In this document: piece by piece, positions 52,381-61,362 of the stretch
Numbering within the stretch: the first letter of the stretch is position 1
How the letters are laid out: the number at the start of each line of letters is the position of its first letter
DNA from: Pseudorhodobacter sp. PARRP1
GTDB lineage: Bacteria; Pseudomonadota; Alphaproteobacteria; Rhodobacterales; Rhodobacteraceae
Assembly: GCA_002256245.1 (NCBI GenBank)
Contig: NKIU01000001.1
Span: 62,001 to 126,000, forward strand
DNA: 64,000 bases
Direction: 5' to 3'
Translations under genes and position numbers: made by a program
The notes under the pieces: generated by a model
The model's database searches: none
The model's input: only the letters and a program-made list of their open reading frames with translations
Told to the model about the DNA's origin: nothing

Positions 52381-55119
52381 AACCTCGCCCGCCCAGCGGT
52401 TCAGCCAAGCCAATCCCGCCAGACACAGACCAAGGCCAAGGAAGCTGACCACCCGCGTCAGGCCCGTCAGCCCTGCGGCATCGAGCAGAAACACCTTGGC
52501 GATGGTCAACCCGATCACCGCCATCGCCACACGGCGCAAGGTGCCCGAACGCCGCGCAATCGCCTGATACAGCAGGCCCGCCCCCAGCAGCATCAGCGCG
52601 AGGGTATAGCTGTAAAGCTCGCCCTGCGCGACGCCCGGCGCGCCGAGCCAATCGCCCTGCCAGAACCGCCGGATCTCGAGCCCCAGATACAGCGCCAGCA
52701 GCGCCAGACCGAACCCAAGGAAGGCCAAACGCAGCCGCCCCAGCCCCGGCAGCTTCCACACCGCCGCCAGCAAGATCAGCCCCGGCACACCGTAAGCCAG
52801 CAGCAGGCTGTCCAGCAGCATCGGCCCCACCACCAAAGCGCCCCGGTCTTCGGCGTAATAGCTGAACAGCGGGTTGAACGGCCCCACCGCCAGCGCCAAA
52901 GCGCCAGCCGCCAGAAGGCCCGCCACAATGGCAATCGCTTGGCGCAACCGCACCAGCACACCGCCCAGCCGCGCGCGGTAGATTTGCATCAGCATCAACA
53001 CCAGCCACGGCAGGGCATTCAGGCTTATCGCGTAATAGGTGTCAACGCGGCCAAAGGCGCCTTCCGGCAGAACCCAGCGGGTGATCAGGATATTGGCCAA
53101 GATCGCCCCCAAGCCTGCCGCCGCCGACTCGAGCACGCCTTTCGGCAGCACCCGCCCCTCGGGCAGGATGCGCAAAGCCGCCACCAGCGCCGCAATCACG
53201 CCGACAAACGCCAGCAGCACTTGCGAAAGCGGGGCCGTGAACGCCCAATCGAGGCCCGGATCGGCCAGCAAACGATAGCCCAGCACCGCCACCGCGGCCT
53301 GAATGAACCAGCCCATCTCGGGCAGGCGGAACCGCCGATCCAAACCCGCCGCCACCAGCGCCAGCAAGGCCAAAGCCAAGGTCAGCGCGGTGTGGGTGGT
53401 CAGCAGGAACAGCGCCAGCGCTATCAGCGACAGCGCCGACAAGGTGGCATAGGCCGGACGCCTGCGATCTTCACCGCGCGCAAACATCACCGCCAGCGCC
53501 ACCATTCCGGCGGCAACCGCCATGACATGCAGCGCCCACGGATAAGCGCCGATCACGCGTTCAGGCATCCACAGCAGCGCGAGGATCGCCACCGCCACCG
53601 GGGCGACCAGCGCCGCCGCAGCACCATGCAGCAATGCCAACACGCCCATCTGCTTTGATCGCCACGCAAGCGCCGCCGAAAGCAGCGCCGCCATGCCCAC
53701 AAGCCAGGTGATCGTCATGGGTGCCGCCACCTCTGGCGCGCGGTCCATCGCCCCAAGGAAATCCCAATACAGCGGCAAGCCCGCCGCGCCGATCTGCACC
53801 AACATCAGCCAGAACCCGACCGCTGGCACAAAGCCCAGATCCGCCAGCCCCTCGGCCCGCTCGGCCCAGATCACATAGGCCAGCGTCAGCAGGGTCAGCC
53901 CACCCAGCGCCAGCATCGCCTCGGCGCTGCTCGCCCCCGCCAGAAGCACCAGCCCGACGGTCGAGGCCACGCCCGCCCCCGCCGCCAGCAACACCGGAAA
54001 GGCTGGGCGCACTTTCCCCAACATCGCGGACATCAGCAGCGACGGGCCTGCTTGCTGCGGCACAAGGCCGCGCTCGGGCACCGCCACCGCCAACAGCGGC
54101 AACACCACCAGCAGAGCCACCCATCCGGCCACGCCCGCGCCGCCCATCAGCGACAGCCAGCCCCCCGCAAAGCCCAAAACCAACGCCAGCACCGACACCC
54201 AAGCCCAGCGCCGCAGCGTATCCACGCCCAACCCCAAGGCCGCGATCAGCGCGAAATAGCCGTAAAGCCACGGCGCCGCCTGCGACCCGCCATTCACCAC
54301 AAACGGTGCGGCAAACGCGCCCAGCAGGCCCACGGCGATCAAAAGCGGCCCATAGAACCAGCCCAGCACCAACGCCAAGGCCGCCGTCGCCACATGGCCC
54401 ACAAACGCCATCTGCGGCCCGATCAGCCCATACATCAACCGCGCCGACAGCACGGCTGCAAACACCGACACCAGCCCCGCACCCGCAAAAACCGACGGCA
54501 GATAGGCGGTCGAGACATCCTCGCCATCGCCCGAACGGCGGCGCAACCACTCGCCCGCCGCAATCAGGCACAGCCCGAACCCAATCCCCGCAAGCACCCG
54601 CAGTCCCGGCGGTAACAGCCCGTTTTCAATGCCATATTGCACGAAAAACACCCCCGCCAAGGCCAGCGAGGCGGCAGAGACGGCATAGACCCAGTTCAGC
54701 TTTAACCAAGCCGAAAGCCGCGTGAGCACGCTTGGCCCCGCAGGCACAGACGGCGCGGTGGGGGCGGCCTCGGTCGGCGCAGATGCGATGGGCGCAGCAG
54801 CGGCCCGTGCCGCCGCCCTGTCCCACGGCGTCATCGGGCGCACGGCCTCTGGCGCGACCGCCTCGGGGATCGGCACCGCACCATCATCAGCGGCAGGCGC
54901 CGGTTCAGAAGCCACGACCAAACCGGGCTGCACCGGCGCAGCCGCCACCACCACGCCGCGCGCCGACAGCAGATCCTGCAAGCGTTTGTCCTGCTCGGCC
55001 AGGCCGCGCTCCAGCACGCCGATGCGGGTGCGCAGGCCGCTTTGTCCGATCAACAACACGATGATCAGCACCGGAATAGCCAATGCGACCAAAGCCAGCA
55101 GAACCAGCAAGCCTTCCAT
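52357..55119 (-). CDS. DUF2339 giant membrane protein
   Basis: A 920-aa protein with more than 20 predicted membrane helices, matching DUF2339. It opens with a single membrane helix (LLVLLALVALAIPVLIIVLLIG, residues 4-25), a short coiled region (TRIGVLERGLAEQDKRLQDLLS), an Ala/Pro/Glu linker (about 60-130), then helix after helix to the C-terminus. The family is widespread but functionally unknown. A GGAGG site supports ATG 55119. The composition is highly GC-biased and Ala/Leu-rich, which is normal for this family. Confidence 0.85.
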   Translation of the reverse strand: MEGLLVLLALVALAIPVLIIVLLIGQSGLRTRIGVLERGLAEQDKRLQDLLSARGVVVAAAPVQPGLVVASEPAPAADDGAVPIPEAVAPEAVRPMTPWDRAAARAAAAPIASAPTEAAPTAPSVPAGPSVLTRLSAWLKLNWVYAVSAASLALAGVFFVQYGIENGLLPPGLRVLAGIGFGLCLIAAGEWLRRRSGDGEDVSTAYLPSVFAGAGLVSVFAAVLSARLMYGLIGPQMAFVGHVATAALALVLGWFYGPLLIAVGLLGAFAAPFVVNGGSQAAPWLYGYFALIAALGLGVDTLRRWAWVSVLALVLGFAGGWLSLMGGAGVAGWVALLVVLPLLAVAVPERGLVPQQAGPSLLMSAMLGKVRPAFPVLLAAGAGVASTVGLVLLAGASSAEAMLALGGLTLLTLAYVIWAERAEGLADLGFVPAVGFWLMLVQIGAAGLPLYWDFLGAMDRAPEVAAPMTITWLVGMAALLSAALAWRSKQMGVLALLHGAAAALVAPVAVAILALLWMPERVIGAYPWALHVMAVAAGMVALAVMFARGEDRRRPAYATLSALSLIALALFLLTTHTALTLALALLALVAAGLDRRFRLPEMGWFIQAAVAVLGYRLLADPGLDWAFTAPLSQVLLAFVGVIAALVAALRILPEGRVLPKGVLESAAAGLGAILANILITRWVLPEGAFGRVDTYYAISLNALPWLVLMLMQIYRARLGGVLVRLRQAIAIVAGLLAAGALALAVGPFNPLFSYYAEDRGALVVGPMLLDSLLLAYGVPGLILLAAVWKLPGLGRLRLAFLGFGLALLALYLGLEIRRFWQGDWLGAPGVAQGELYSYTLALMLLGAGLLYQAIARRSGTLRRVAMAVIGLTIAKVFLLDAAGLTGLTRVVSFLGLGLCLAGLAWLNRWAGEVSTQDRDA

Positions 55120-55227
55120 ACCCGAACCCTCCAGCACTTTGAGCCACCTTAGACCCAGCCAGTGCCCCTGCACAGTGGGGAATATCGCACCCGATAAACC
55201 CTTGCCATCGCACAAATTCCCCGCAGA

Positions 55228-56448
55228 ATGTGGCGCATGAGCACCCCTTCTCCCTCACTTGCCATCGGGATCGTCGGCGCGGGCATCGGCGGTCTGGCCG
55301 CTGCTGCCCTGTGCGCGCAGGCGGGCCATTCTGTCACCTTGGTCGAACGCTTTGCCACGCCCAAACCGCTTGGCTCGGGCCTTGTGCTGCAACCGGTGGG
55401 GCTTGCGGTGCTGGATGCCATCGGGGCGGATGCGCGCGCCTTCGGTGCCCCAATCACCCGGATGAGCGGCCATGCCGGGCGCAGGCAGGTGCTGGATGTG
55501 GCCTATGCGCCCGACGCCCCCGGCCTTGCGATCCACCGCGCCAGCCTGTTTGCGCTGCTGTGGCAGGCCGCCACCGCCGCAGGCATCACCCTGCAAACCG
55601 GGGCCACCTGCACGGATGCCCCGCTGCAGGGCGACAAACGCCTGATCCTGCGCAACCAAGCCGATCCGCTTGGCCCGTTTGATCTGGTGATCGACGCCTC
55701 GGGGGCTGGTTCAGCCCTGACACCGATGCAATCCCGCCCGCTTGGCTTTGGCGCGGTCTGGGGCACGGTGCCTTGGCCCGAGGAATCCACGCTTGCGCGA
55801 CACGAACTTAGCCAGCGCTACCTTGCCGCGCGGCATATGGCGGGGGTGCTGCCGATCGGGCGTCTGCCCGACGATCCCACCCCACAAGCGGCGGTGTTCT
55901 GGTCGCTGCCGCGTGCCGCGCTTGACGATTGGCCCACCCAGAACCTGCCCGCATGGAAGGCCCAAGTCACCGCGCTTTGGCCGCAGATGGCCCCGTTCCT
56001 GACCACCCTGCACAGCCCCGCCGATCTGACCCCCGCCCGCTACAGCCACGGCACCCTGCGCCGCCCCTATGGCCCCGCACTGGCCTTCATTGGCGATAGC
56101 GCCCACCGTGCCAGCCCGCAACTGGGCCAAGGGGCCAATATGGCGCTGCTCGATGCCTTCGCGCTGGCCCAAGCCCTGCGCCTGCCGCTGGATGAGGCTT
56201 TGCCCCGCTACGCCCAGATGCGCCGCTGGCATGTGCGCGCCTACCAAACCATGTCAGCGGCCTTCACCCCGATGTATCAATCGCACAGCACCATCCTGCC
56301 TGCCTTGCGTGATCATCTGCTGGCCCCGGTGGCCACGCTTTGGCCGGTCAACCGCCTGCTGACAGCATTGGTCTCGGGCACCATGCTGCCTCCCCTCGCC
56401 GGGCAGGATTGGCCGCAAACCACTGGACAGAACGGCCCCACGCGCTAG
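55228..56448 (+). CDS. FAD-dependent monooxygenase (salicylate/UbiH-like)
   Basis: A 406-aa class A flavoprotein. FAD-binding GIVGAGIGGLAAAALC near residue 15, then ribose-binding GDSAHRASPQLGQGANMALLDA (DG motif region) in the C-terminal half. It oxidises an aromatic or polyprenyl substrate with NAD(P)H and oxygen; the substrate is unknown. The start is ATG 55228 or 55237 (MSTPSPSLA); neither has a strong ribosome site, and the 108-bp gap to the DUF2339 start serves both divergent genes. Confidence 0.85.
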   Translation: MWRMSTPSPSLAIGIVGAGIGGLAAAALCAQAGHSVTLVERFATPKPLGSGLVLQPVGLAVLDAIGADARAFGAPITRMSGHAGRRQVLDVAYAPDAPGLAIHRASLFALLWQAATAAGITLQTGATCTDAPLQGDKRLILRNQADPLGPFDLVIDASGAGSALTPMQSRPLGFGAVWGTVPWPEESTLARHELSQRYLAARHMAGVLPIGRLPDDPTPQAAVFWSLPRAALDDWPTQNLPAWKAQVTALWPQMAPFLTTLHSPADLTPARYSHGTLRRPYGPALAFIGDSAHRASPQLGQGANMALLDAFALAQALRLPLDEALPRYAQMRRWHVRAYQTMSAAFTPMYQSHSTILPALRDHLLAPVATLWPVNRLLTALVSGTMLPPLAGQDWPQTTGQNGPTR

Positions 56449-56469
56449 GTTGGATGCAAAGGAGGCCCG

Positions 56470-56844
56470 ATGCGTGAACCCTCTCTCAACGTGCTTGGCA
56501 GCGATCTGGAAAGCTGCTCGACCACGCCCGTCACCGGGTTTTTCCGCGATGGCTGCTGCAACACTGGGCCGATGGATCAAGGCCTGCACACCGTCTGCGC
56601 CCTGATGACGGCCGAGTTTCTGGCCTATTCCAAATACCTCGGCAACGATCTGTCCACCCCGCGCCCGGAATATGGCTTTGCCGGTCTGAAGCCCGGCGAT
56701 CAATGGTGCCTGTGCGCGGGTCGCTTCCTGCAAGCGCATGAAGAAGGCGTCGCCCCGCAAATCCGCCTGAAATCCACGCATCAGCGCACGCTGGATGTGG
56801 TCGCGCGTGACGTGCTGGACCGTTACGCCATCGACGCGCCATGA
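56470..56844 (+). CDS. DUF2237 family protein
   Basis: A 124-aa protein of the DUF2237 family with conserved NVLG, GCCNTGPMDQGLHTVCALMT, GDQWCLCAGRF and a His-rich-to-Arg end. The many cysteines and glycines suggest a metal or redox site, but no function is established. It follows the monooxygenase by 21 bp and overlaps the next gene by 4 bases (ATGA). Confidence 0.85.
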   Translation: MREPSLNVLGSDLESCSTTPVTGFFRDGCCNTGPMDQGLHTVCALMTAEFLAYSKYLGNDLSTPRPEYGFAGLKPGDQWCLCAGRFLQAHEEGVAPQIRLKSTHQRTLDVVARDVLDRYAIDAP

Positions 56845-57572
56845 GACGGGCGGCGATACGGACGGCGATACGGACGGCGGCCCTGGCACTCTTGCTGGCC
56901 ACAGCGCCCGCTTTCGCCGATCAAACCGGCGCAGAAATCGCCCTGCAAGAGGCCGCAGCCCAAGCCGTCTTTCTGCCCGACAGCGATGCGATGCTGGCCG
57001 CCTGCCCTGCCGACATCTATGCCAGCCGCCGCAACCCGCTGCGCGAGATGTTTCAAAACAAGCAGTTGCACGAACTGGACTACTGCCGCGACCATGCCGA
57101 CGCCTGCGCCAAGGCGTGCAGCGCTGATCTGGATGGCGCGGCCTGCGTGGCACTGGCCAACGCGATGGAACTTGCCAGCCAGCCCGAACTGGATCTGCCC
57201 GCACGCCGCTATCATGCCTTCGCCTGCGCATTGGGTCGGCCGGGTGGCTGCACGAATCGCGGCGGTGGGATGCGAAATGTCGCCGTTCCGGGCGATCCTT
57301 GGTGGCCGAAGGTTGCAACAGGCCAAACCGAAGCCGCCAAGCAAACCTGCCTCTATCGCAGCTTTCTTGCCGCCTGTAGCGGCGGCGACAGTTGGGGCTG
57401 CGCGATGCTAGGTCAGGCCCGCGAATTTGGCGAAGGCGTCAACGCAAGTGCGGGCTCTGCCCGGTTTCACTACGCCGAAGCTTGCGAATTGGCACAAGAT
57501 GAAAGTTTCGGCGCCTGCGTCTTTGCCCGTGAAGGGTTGGCCCGGCTGGATCAGCCCCCGAGCAATCCCTGA
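56841..57572 (+). CDS. Exported cysteine-rich Sel1/Hcp-like protein
   Basis: A 243-aa protein with an N-terminal signal peptide (LALLLATAPAFA near residues 15-26) and twelve or so cysteines arranged in pairs 6-10 residues apart (CSADLDGAAC, CALGRPGGC, CSGGDSWGC). This matches disulfide-bridged Sel1-like repeats known from Hcp proteins, with alpha-alpha units. A periplasmic or extracellular role is likely; the function is unknown. The first codons contain a short tandem repeat of GGCGATACGGAC. It overlaps DUF2237 by 4 bases. Confidence 0.6.
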   Translation: MRRAAIRTAIRTAALALLLATAPAFADQTGAEIALQEAAAQAVFLPDSDAMLAACPADIYASRRNPLREMFQNKQLHELDYCRDHADACAKACSADLDGAACVALANAMELASQPELDLPARRYHAFACALGRPGGCTNRGGGMRNVAVPGDPWWPKVATGQTEAAKQTCLYRSFLAACSGGDSWGCAMLGQAREFGEGVNASAGSARFHYAEACELAQDESFGACVFAREGLARLDQPPSNP

Positions 57573-57587
57573 TACCGCGCCACCCGC

Positions 57588-58109
57588 TCAGGCAGCCGAT
57601 TGCGTGCTGGGCAGGCGCAGCGTGCCGTCTTCATCCCGCATCAGGTCTTCAATGAACAGCGACAACAATTGCGAGCGCCCGCTGACCCCCGCCTTGCGGT
57701 AAATCGCATTGGTCTGCGCCTTGACCGTGCCTTCCGAGGTGCTGCGCAGGGCGGCAATCTCTCCGGTGGACATGCCCTTGATCGCAAACAGCGCCACATC
57801 CTTTTCCGCAGGCGTCAGCCCCCATTCGGCGAAGCGTTCCGCCAGCAGCACCATGAACGCGCCCGATGCGCGGCGCAGCCGGGTCTCGGCCTCGCGCCGG
57901 TCCACAACCGCCCGCCGCAGCAGGATCGCCCCCAGCACCACCCCGACAATCAGGCCAAACGCCGCCCAAATCTCAAGGATCTCGCGCAACTCCCACGGCA
58001 GCGGCGTGGTGGTGATGCCGACGAAAGACGACAGGATATCCGACACGAAAAACACCGCGCAGCCCGCCTGCAACAGAAAAATCGCAAAGACAAAGGCCGG
58101 ATGTCTCAC
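57588..58109 (-). CDS. Membrane-bound LuxR-type regulator
   Basis: A 173-aa protein with two membrane helices (FVFAIFLLQAGCAVFFVSDIL and IWAAFGLIVGVVLGAIL), a short coiled linker (VDRREAETRLRRASGAF), and a C-terminal LuxR HTH (LTPAEKDVALFAIKGMSTGEIAALRSTSEGTVKAQTNAIYRKAGV in pieces, residues 105-150). There is no receiver or autoinducer domain. The start is GTG 58109 with AGGAG 5 bases before it; GTG 58115 would overlap the ribosome site. It lies 51 bp from the two exported acidic-tail proteins on the same strand. Confidence 0.85.
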   Translation of the reverse strand: MRHPAFVFAIFLLQAGCAVFFVSDILSSFVGITTTPLPWELREILEIWAAFGLIVGVVLGAILLRRAVVDRREAETRLRRASGAFMVLLAERFAEWGLTPAEKDVALFAIKGMSTGEIAALRSTSEGTVKAQTNAIYRKAGVSGRSQLLSLFIEDLMRDEDGTLRLPSTQSAA

Positions 58110-58160
58110 ATCCACTCCTGTCGCCGGTTACGGCGCGCAGACCCGCGGGGTAAGGGGCGA

Positions 58161-58649
58161 TCAATCCTCGCCATCGTTCCCTCCGCCGCTGCCGTGGCCG
58201 CTCGAGTCGCCGCCACCATCGTCGCCACCGCCCGAACCACTGCCAGAGCCACCGCCAGAACCACTCCCCGAACCGCTATCGTCGCCGCTGTCGTCGCCGC
58301 TGTCGTCGCCGCCGTCATCACCCGAGCCGTCCGAACCCGAACTCCCCGTGCCCGAGTCATCTTCATCACTGATCTGCACCGACACCCGCCCATCATCGCC
58401 CAGCACCACATCGCGCAGGATTTCGCCAGTGCGTGGGTTCAGGATGATTTCGCGCGTGACGCCGCGCCGCGCCCCGACAATGCGCACCCGCCCCAGCATG
58501 GTGCGCGCGACATTGATTTCGCGATAGCCTTGCCCGCGCATCTGTGTCACCACAGATTCCTCAAAGCTGCCCGCAAAGGCAGCCCCGGCCAGCCCGACCG
58601 CGCCCAACGCGCCCGCCGCACATTGCGACAAGAAAACTCTGCGGTTCAT
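58161..58649 (-). CDS. Exported PepSY-like protein with an Asp/Gly/Ser tail
   Basis: A 162-aa protein. The N-terminus NRRVFLSQCAAGALGAVGLA looks like a Tat signal. Residues 30-90 form a PepSY-like fold (VTQMRGQGYREINVARTMLG, REIILNPRTGEILRDVV). Residues 93-162 are a low-complexity tail of DSG, GSG and DDSGDDSG repeats, strongly acidic. The tail could bind calcium or other cations. ATG 58649 gives the signal-peptide start. It is upstream of the LuxR gene on the same strand. Confidence 0.7.
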   Translation of the reverse strand: MNRRVFLSQCAAGALGAVGLAGAAFAGSFEESVVTQMRGQGYREINVARTMLGRVRIVGARRGVTREIILNPRTGEILRDVVLGDDGRVSVQISDEDDSGTGSSGSDGSGDDGGDDSGDDSGDDSGSGSGSGGGSGSGSGGGDDGGGDSSGHGSGGGNDGED

Positions 58650-58751
58650 TGCGTTTCCCTTCGAGGCAGCACTCCGCCCCGGCATCACCCAGTATCGCCC
58701 AAGCCAGGCGCCCGGGCAAGCCCGACGCGCCTGGCTGCGCCCGTTCAGCGA

Positions 58752-59234
58752 TCAGTCGTCATTGCCGCCATCATGGCCGCTGCCGTCATGGCCGCTGTCG
58801 CCGCCGTGGTCATCGCCGTGATCGTCGCCGCTGTCGTCGTGACCGCTGCCGCCATGGTCATCGCCCGCGTCGTGATCGGGGCCATCATCGGACCCATTGT
58901 CATCCGAAGCGCCATTGTCATCGCCACTGTCATCATCGGTGAAATCGTGATCGGTGGTCGAAACCTCCACACCCGTGCCGGTCGATCCCGCGCCCACAGT
59001 CTCGGATTCCTGCTTGATCACCTCGCCCGTCACCTTGTCGTAAACCGTCTCAACCTTGACGCCGTCCTTGACGGCCTCAACCTTGATCTGGTTCGGGCTT
59101 TCTTTCACTTCGATGCCCGTATAGGCGCCATCCTGAAAGGTGCGCACCACATCCGCGACCGTGATCGCCTGTGCCATGCTGGCCGAAAAGCCAAGCATCA
59201 GGGTAAAGAGCAAGGGTTTTGCTGTCCGTTTCAT
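58752..59234 (-). CDS. Exported PepSY-like protein with an Asp/His/Gly tail
   Basis: A 160-aa protein: signal peptide (LLFTLMLGFSASMAQA, residues 8-23), PepSY-like domain (VVRTFQDGAYTGIEVKE, KVETVYDKVTGEVIKQE, to residue 80), then an acidic tail with about eight histidines in D/H/G blocks (about 92-160). The domain order matches the neighbouring gene, so they are likely ancient paralogs. The His/Asp tail suggests zinc or copper binding. ATG 59234 gives a clear signal sequence. Confidence 0.7.
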   Translation of the reverse strand: MKRTAKPLLFTLMLGFSASMAQAITVADVVRTFQDGAYTGIEVKESPNQIKVEAVKDGVKVETVYDKVTGEVIKQESETVGAGSTGTGVEVSTTDHDFTDDDSGDDNGASDDNGSDDGPDHDAGDDHGGSGHDDSGDDHGDDHGGDSGHDGSGHDGGNDD

Positions 59235-59511
59235 TTCGAGTTCCCAACTTTGCTGATGTGTCAAAACATGCCGCATCCGGCGACAGGATCAGCAATGACA
59301 GCCCGATATGCTGCCCGATATTGGCGTGGGGTTTAGCGGTGCGAAATCAGCCGCTGGTTTGCAGGCATAAACCGCAGTTTAGGGAAAAACCGACGCTGCA
59401 AGGGGCGGAAAAAACGCGTATATCAAATGCTTAAGACATTGGTCCAAAGACCAGCCGCGCAGCGTCAGACCAAGGTCCGAAGCCCAAAATCAACCGATTC
59501 GCCAACGACAT

Positions 59512-59545
59512 GCAAAAGCCGCGCCGGTTCGCACCAGCGCGGCTT
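59512..59545 (-). terminator. Intrinsic terminator of trpB
   Basis: AAGCCGCGC (59516-59524) and GCGCGGCTT (59537-59545) with an inner GGT/ACC pair; TTTT follows on the minus strand. It lies 20 bp after the trpB stop. The remainder of 59235-59511 has no gene that I can support and should hold the promoter of the 59234 gene. Confidence 0.8.
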
Positions 59546-59565
59546 ATGGCAGATCAGCCGTGGCC

Positions 59566-60795
59566 TCAGATCTTCATGTCAAAGCCAAGGTGCTTGGCCA
59601 CGGTGAAGATATCCTTGTCGCCGCGCCCGCACATGTTCATCACGATGATATGCTCGGGCGGCAGGGTCGGTGCGATCTTCATCACATGCGCCAGCGCATG
59701 GCTCGGCTCCAGCGCCGGGATGATGCCTTCCAGCTTGCAGCACAACTGAAACGCCTCCAAAGCCTCGGCGTCAGTGATGCTGACATATTGCGCGCGGCCC
59801 ATGTCGTGCAGCCAGGAATGTTCCGGCCCGATGCCGGGATAATCCAAGCCCGCGCTGATGCTGAAACCTTCCAGAATCTGCCCGTCATTGTCCTGCAACA
59901 GATACGTCCGGTTGCCGTGCAGCACGCCGGGACGCCCCCCCGTCAGGCTGGCGCAATGCTGCATGCGGTCGTCCACGCCCTTGCCGCCCGCCTCAACCCC
60001 GATGATATTCACCGACGGATCGTCAAGGAACGGATAGAACAGGCCCATCGCGTTCGACCCCCCACCGATCGCCGCAATAACGGTATCGGGCAGACGCCCC
60101 TCGCCTTCCTGCTCGGCCAACTGCCAGCGGACTTCCTTGCCGATGATGCTTTGGAAATCGCGCACCATTGCCGGATACGGATGCGGCCCCGCCACCGTGC
60201 CGATGCAATAGAAGGTGTCGCGCACATTGGTCACCCAATCGCGCAAGGCATCGTTCATCGCGTCTTTCAGGGTGCCGCGACCGGACGTCACCGGGATCAC
60301 CTCGGCCCCCAGAAGCCGCATCCGGAACACGTTCGGCGCTTGGCGCTCCACATCATGCGCGCCCATATAGACCACGCATTGCAGCCCGAACTTCGCACAG
60401 ACCGTCGCCGTCGCCACGCCATGCTGTCCCGCGCCGGTTTCCGCGATGATCCGGGTTTTGCCCATGCGGCGGGCAAGGATGATCTGCCCCAGCACGTTGT
60501 TGATCTTATGCGCGCCGGTGTGGTTCAACTCGTCGCGCTTCATGTAAACCTTGGCACCACCCAGATGCGCGGTCAGGCGCGGCGCGAAATACAAAGGCGA
60601 GGGGCGGCCGACATAATGCTTCCACAGATCATCCATTTCCGCCCAGAACGAAGGGTCGGTCTTGGCGAATTCGTAGCGTTCCTCCAGATCAAGGATCAGC
60701 GGCATCAGCGTTTCCGAGACAAACCGCCCGCCGAATTTGCCAAAGCGGCCCTGCTCGTCCGGCCCGGTCATAAAGCTGTTGATGCCGTCTTCCAT
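59566..60795 (-). CDS. trpB: Tryptophan synthase beta chain
   Basis: A 409-aa PLP enzyme joining indole and serine. PLP lysine in [13 protein letters not shown] (about residue 95), phosphate loop GGGSNAMG and a conserved [24 protein letters not shown] before ATG 60795 sets the start. No trpA or trpF is next to it, so the trp genes are split. The GNAT gene upstream on the same strand ends in a terminator, so trpB has its own promoter. Confidence 0.97.
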   Translation of the reverse strand: MEDGINSFMTGPDEQGRFGKFGGRFVSETLMPLILDLEERYEFAKTDPSFWAEMDDLWKHYVGRPSPLYFAPRLTAHLGGAKVYMKRDELNHTGAHKINNVLGQIILARRMGKTRIIAETGAGQHGVATATVCAKFGLQCVVYMGAHDVERQAPNVFRMRLLGAEVIPVTSGRGTLKDAMNDALRDWVTNVRDTFYCIGTVAGPHPYPAMVRDFQSIIGKEVRWQLAEQEGEGRLPDTVIAAIGGGSNAMGLFYPFLDDPSVNIIGVEAGGKGVDDRMQHCASLTGGRPGVLHGNRTYLLQDNDGQILEGFSISAGLDYPGIGPEHSWLHDMGRAQYVSITDAEALEAFQLCCKLEGIIPALEPSHALAHVMKIAPTLPPEHIIVMNMCGRGDKDIFTVAKHLGFDMKI

Positions 60796-60845
60796 CGCTG
60801 ATCTCCCCTGTGTTGCACAGGATGTAGCGCCCTTGTGCGCCGGGG

Positions 60846-60865
60846 AAAAGGGGCCTTCCGGCCCC
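60846..60865 (-). terminator. Terminator between the GNAT gene and trpB
   Basis: GGGGCC-TTCC-GGCCCC (60850-60865) with TTTT following on the minus strand (60849-60846). It ends the DUF952-pyrD-GNAT transcript before trpB. Confidence 0.7.
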
Positions 60866-60915
60866 CTCGCCCTGTCGGGCTCACCCCCCAAGGCATTTTC
60901 AGCGGCGCGAGGGCG

Positions 60916-61362
60916 CTAAAGCGGCTTTTTGTAGCCGATATGGCTGGGCGTGTAGCCCAACCGATCATAAAACGCATGGGCGCGCAGGCGGGTTTTGTCG
61001 GTGGTCAGTTGGATCACCCGCGCCCCTGCGGCACGCGCGCGCACCTCACATTCCGCCATCAACGCCTCGCCAATCCTTTGGCCGCGCAGATCAGCCACCA
61101 CCCGCACCGCTTCGACCAACGCGCGCTTGGCCCCCTGCCGCGACAGACCCGCAAGGATCGTCAACTGGCAGGTCGCGACGATCCGGCCACCGATCTCGCC
61201 GACAATCAGCTGATGCATCGGATTGGCCGCGATTTCATCAAACGCGGCCAGATAGGGCGCTAAATCCGCCCCCTCGCGCGCCTGCCCCAGCGGATCATCC
61301 GCCAGCATCGCAACCAGGGCTGCAACATCCCCGACGCTGGCATCGCGAAAGCTTACAGCCAT
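60916..61362 (-). CDS. GNAT-family N-acetyltransferase
   Basis: A 148-aa acetyltransferase with the acetyl-CoA loop [26 protein letters not shown] (Q/RxxGxG/A-like) and the C-terminal [18 protein letters not shown]. Substrate unknown. The start overlaps pyrD by 10 bp (61353-61362), so it is coupled to pyrimidine synthesis only by expression. Confidence 0.85.
   Translation of the reverse strand: MAVSFRDASVGDVAALVAMLADDPLGQAREGADLAPYLAAFDEIAANPMHQLIVGEIGGRIVATCQLTILAGLSRQGAKRALVEAVRVVADLRGQRIGEALMAECEVRARAAGARVIQLTTDKTRLRAHAFYDRLGYTPSHIGYKKPL

Noticed and set aside
58180-58340. Repetitive sequence that could be mistaken for a CRISPR or tandem repeat
   Set aside because: It encodes the Asp/Ser/Gly tail in frame, repeats are short and irregular, and there are no spacers or cas genes.
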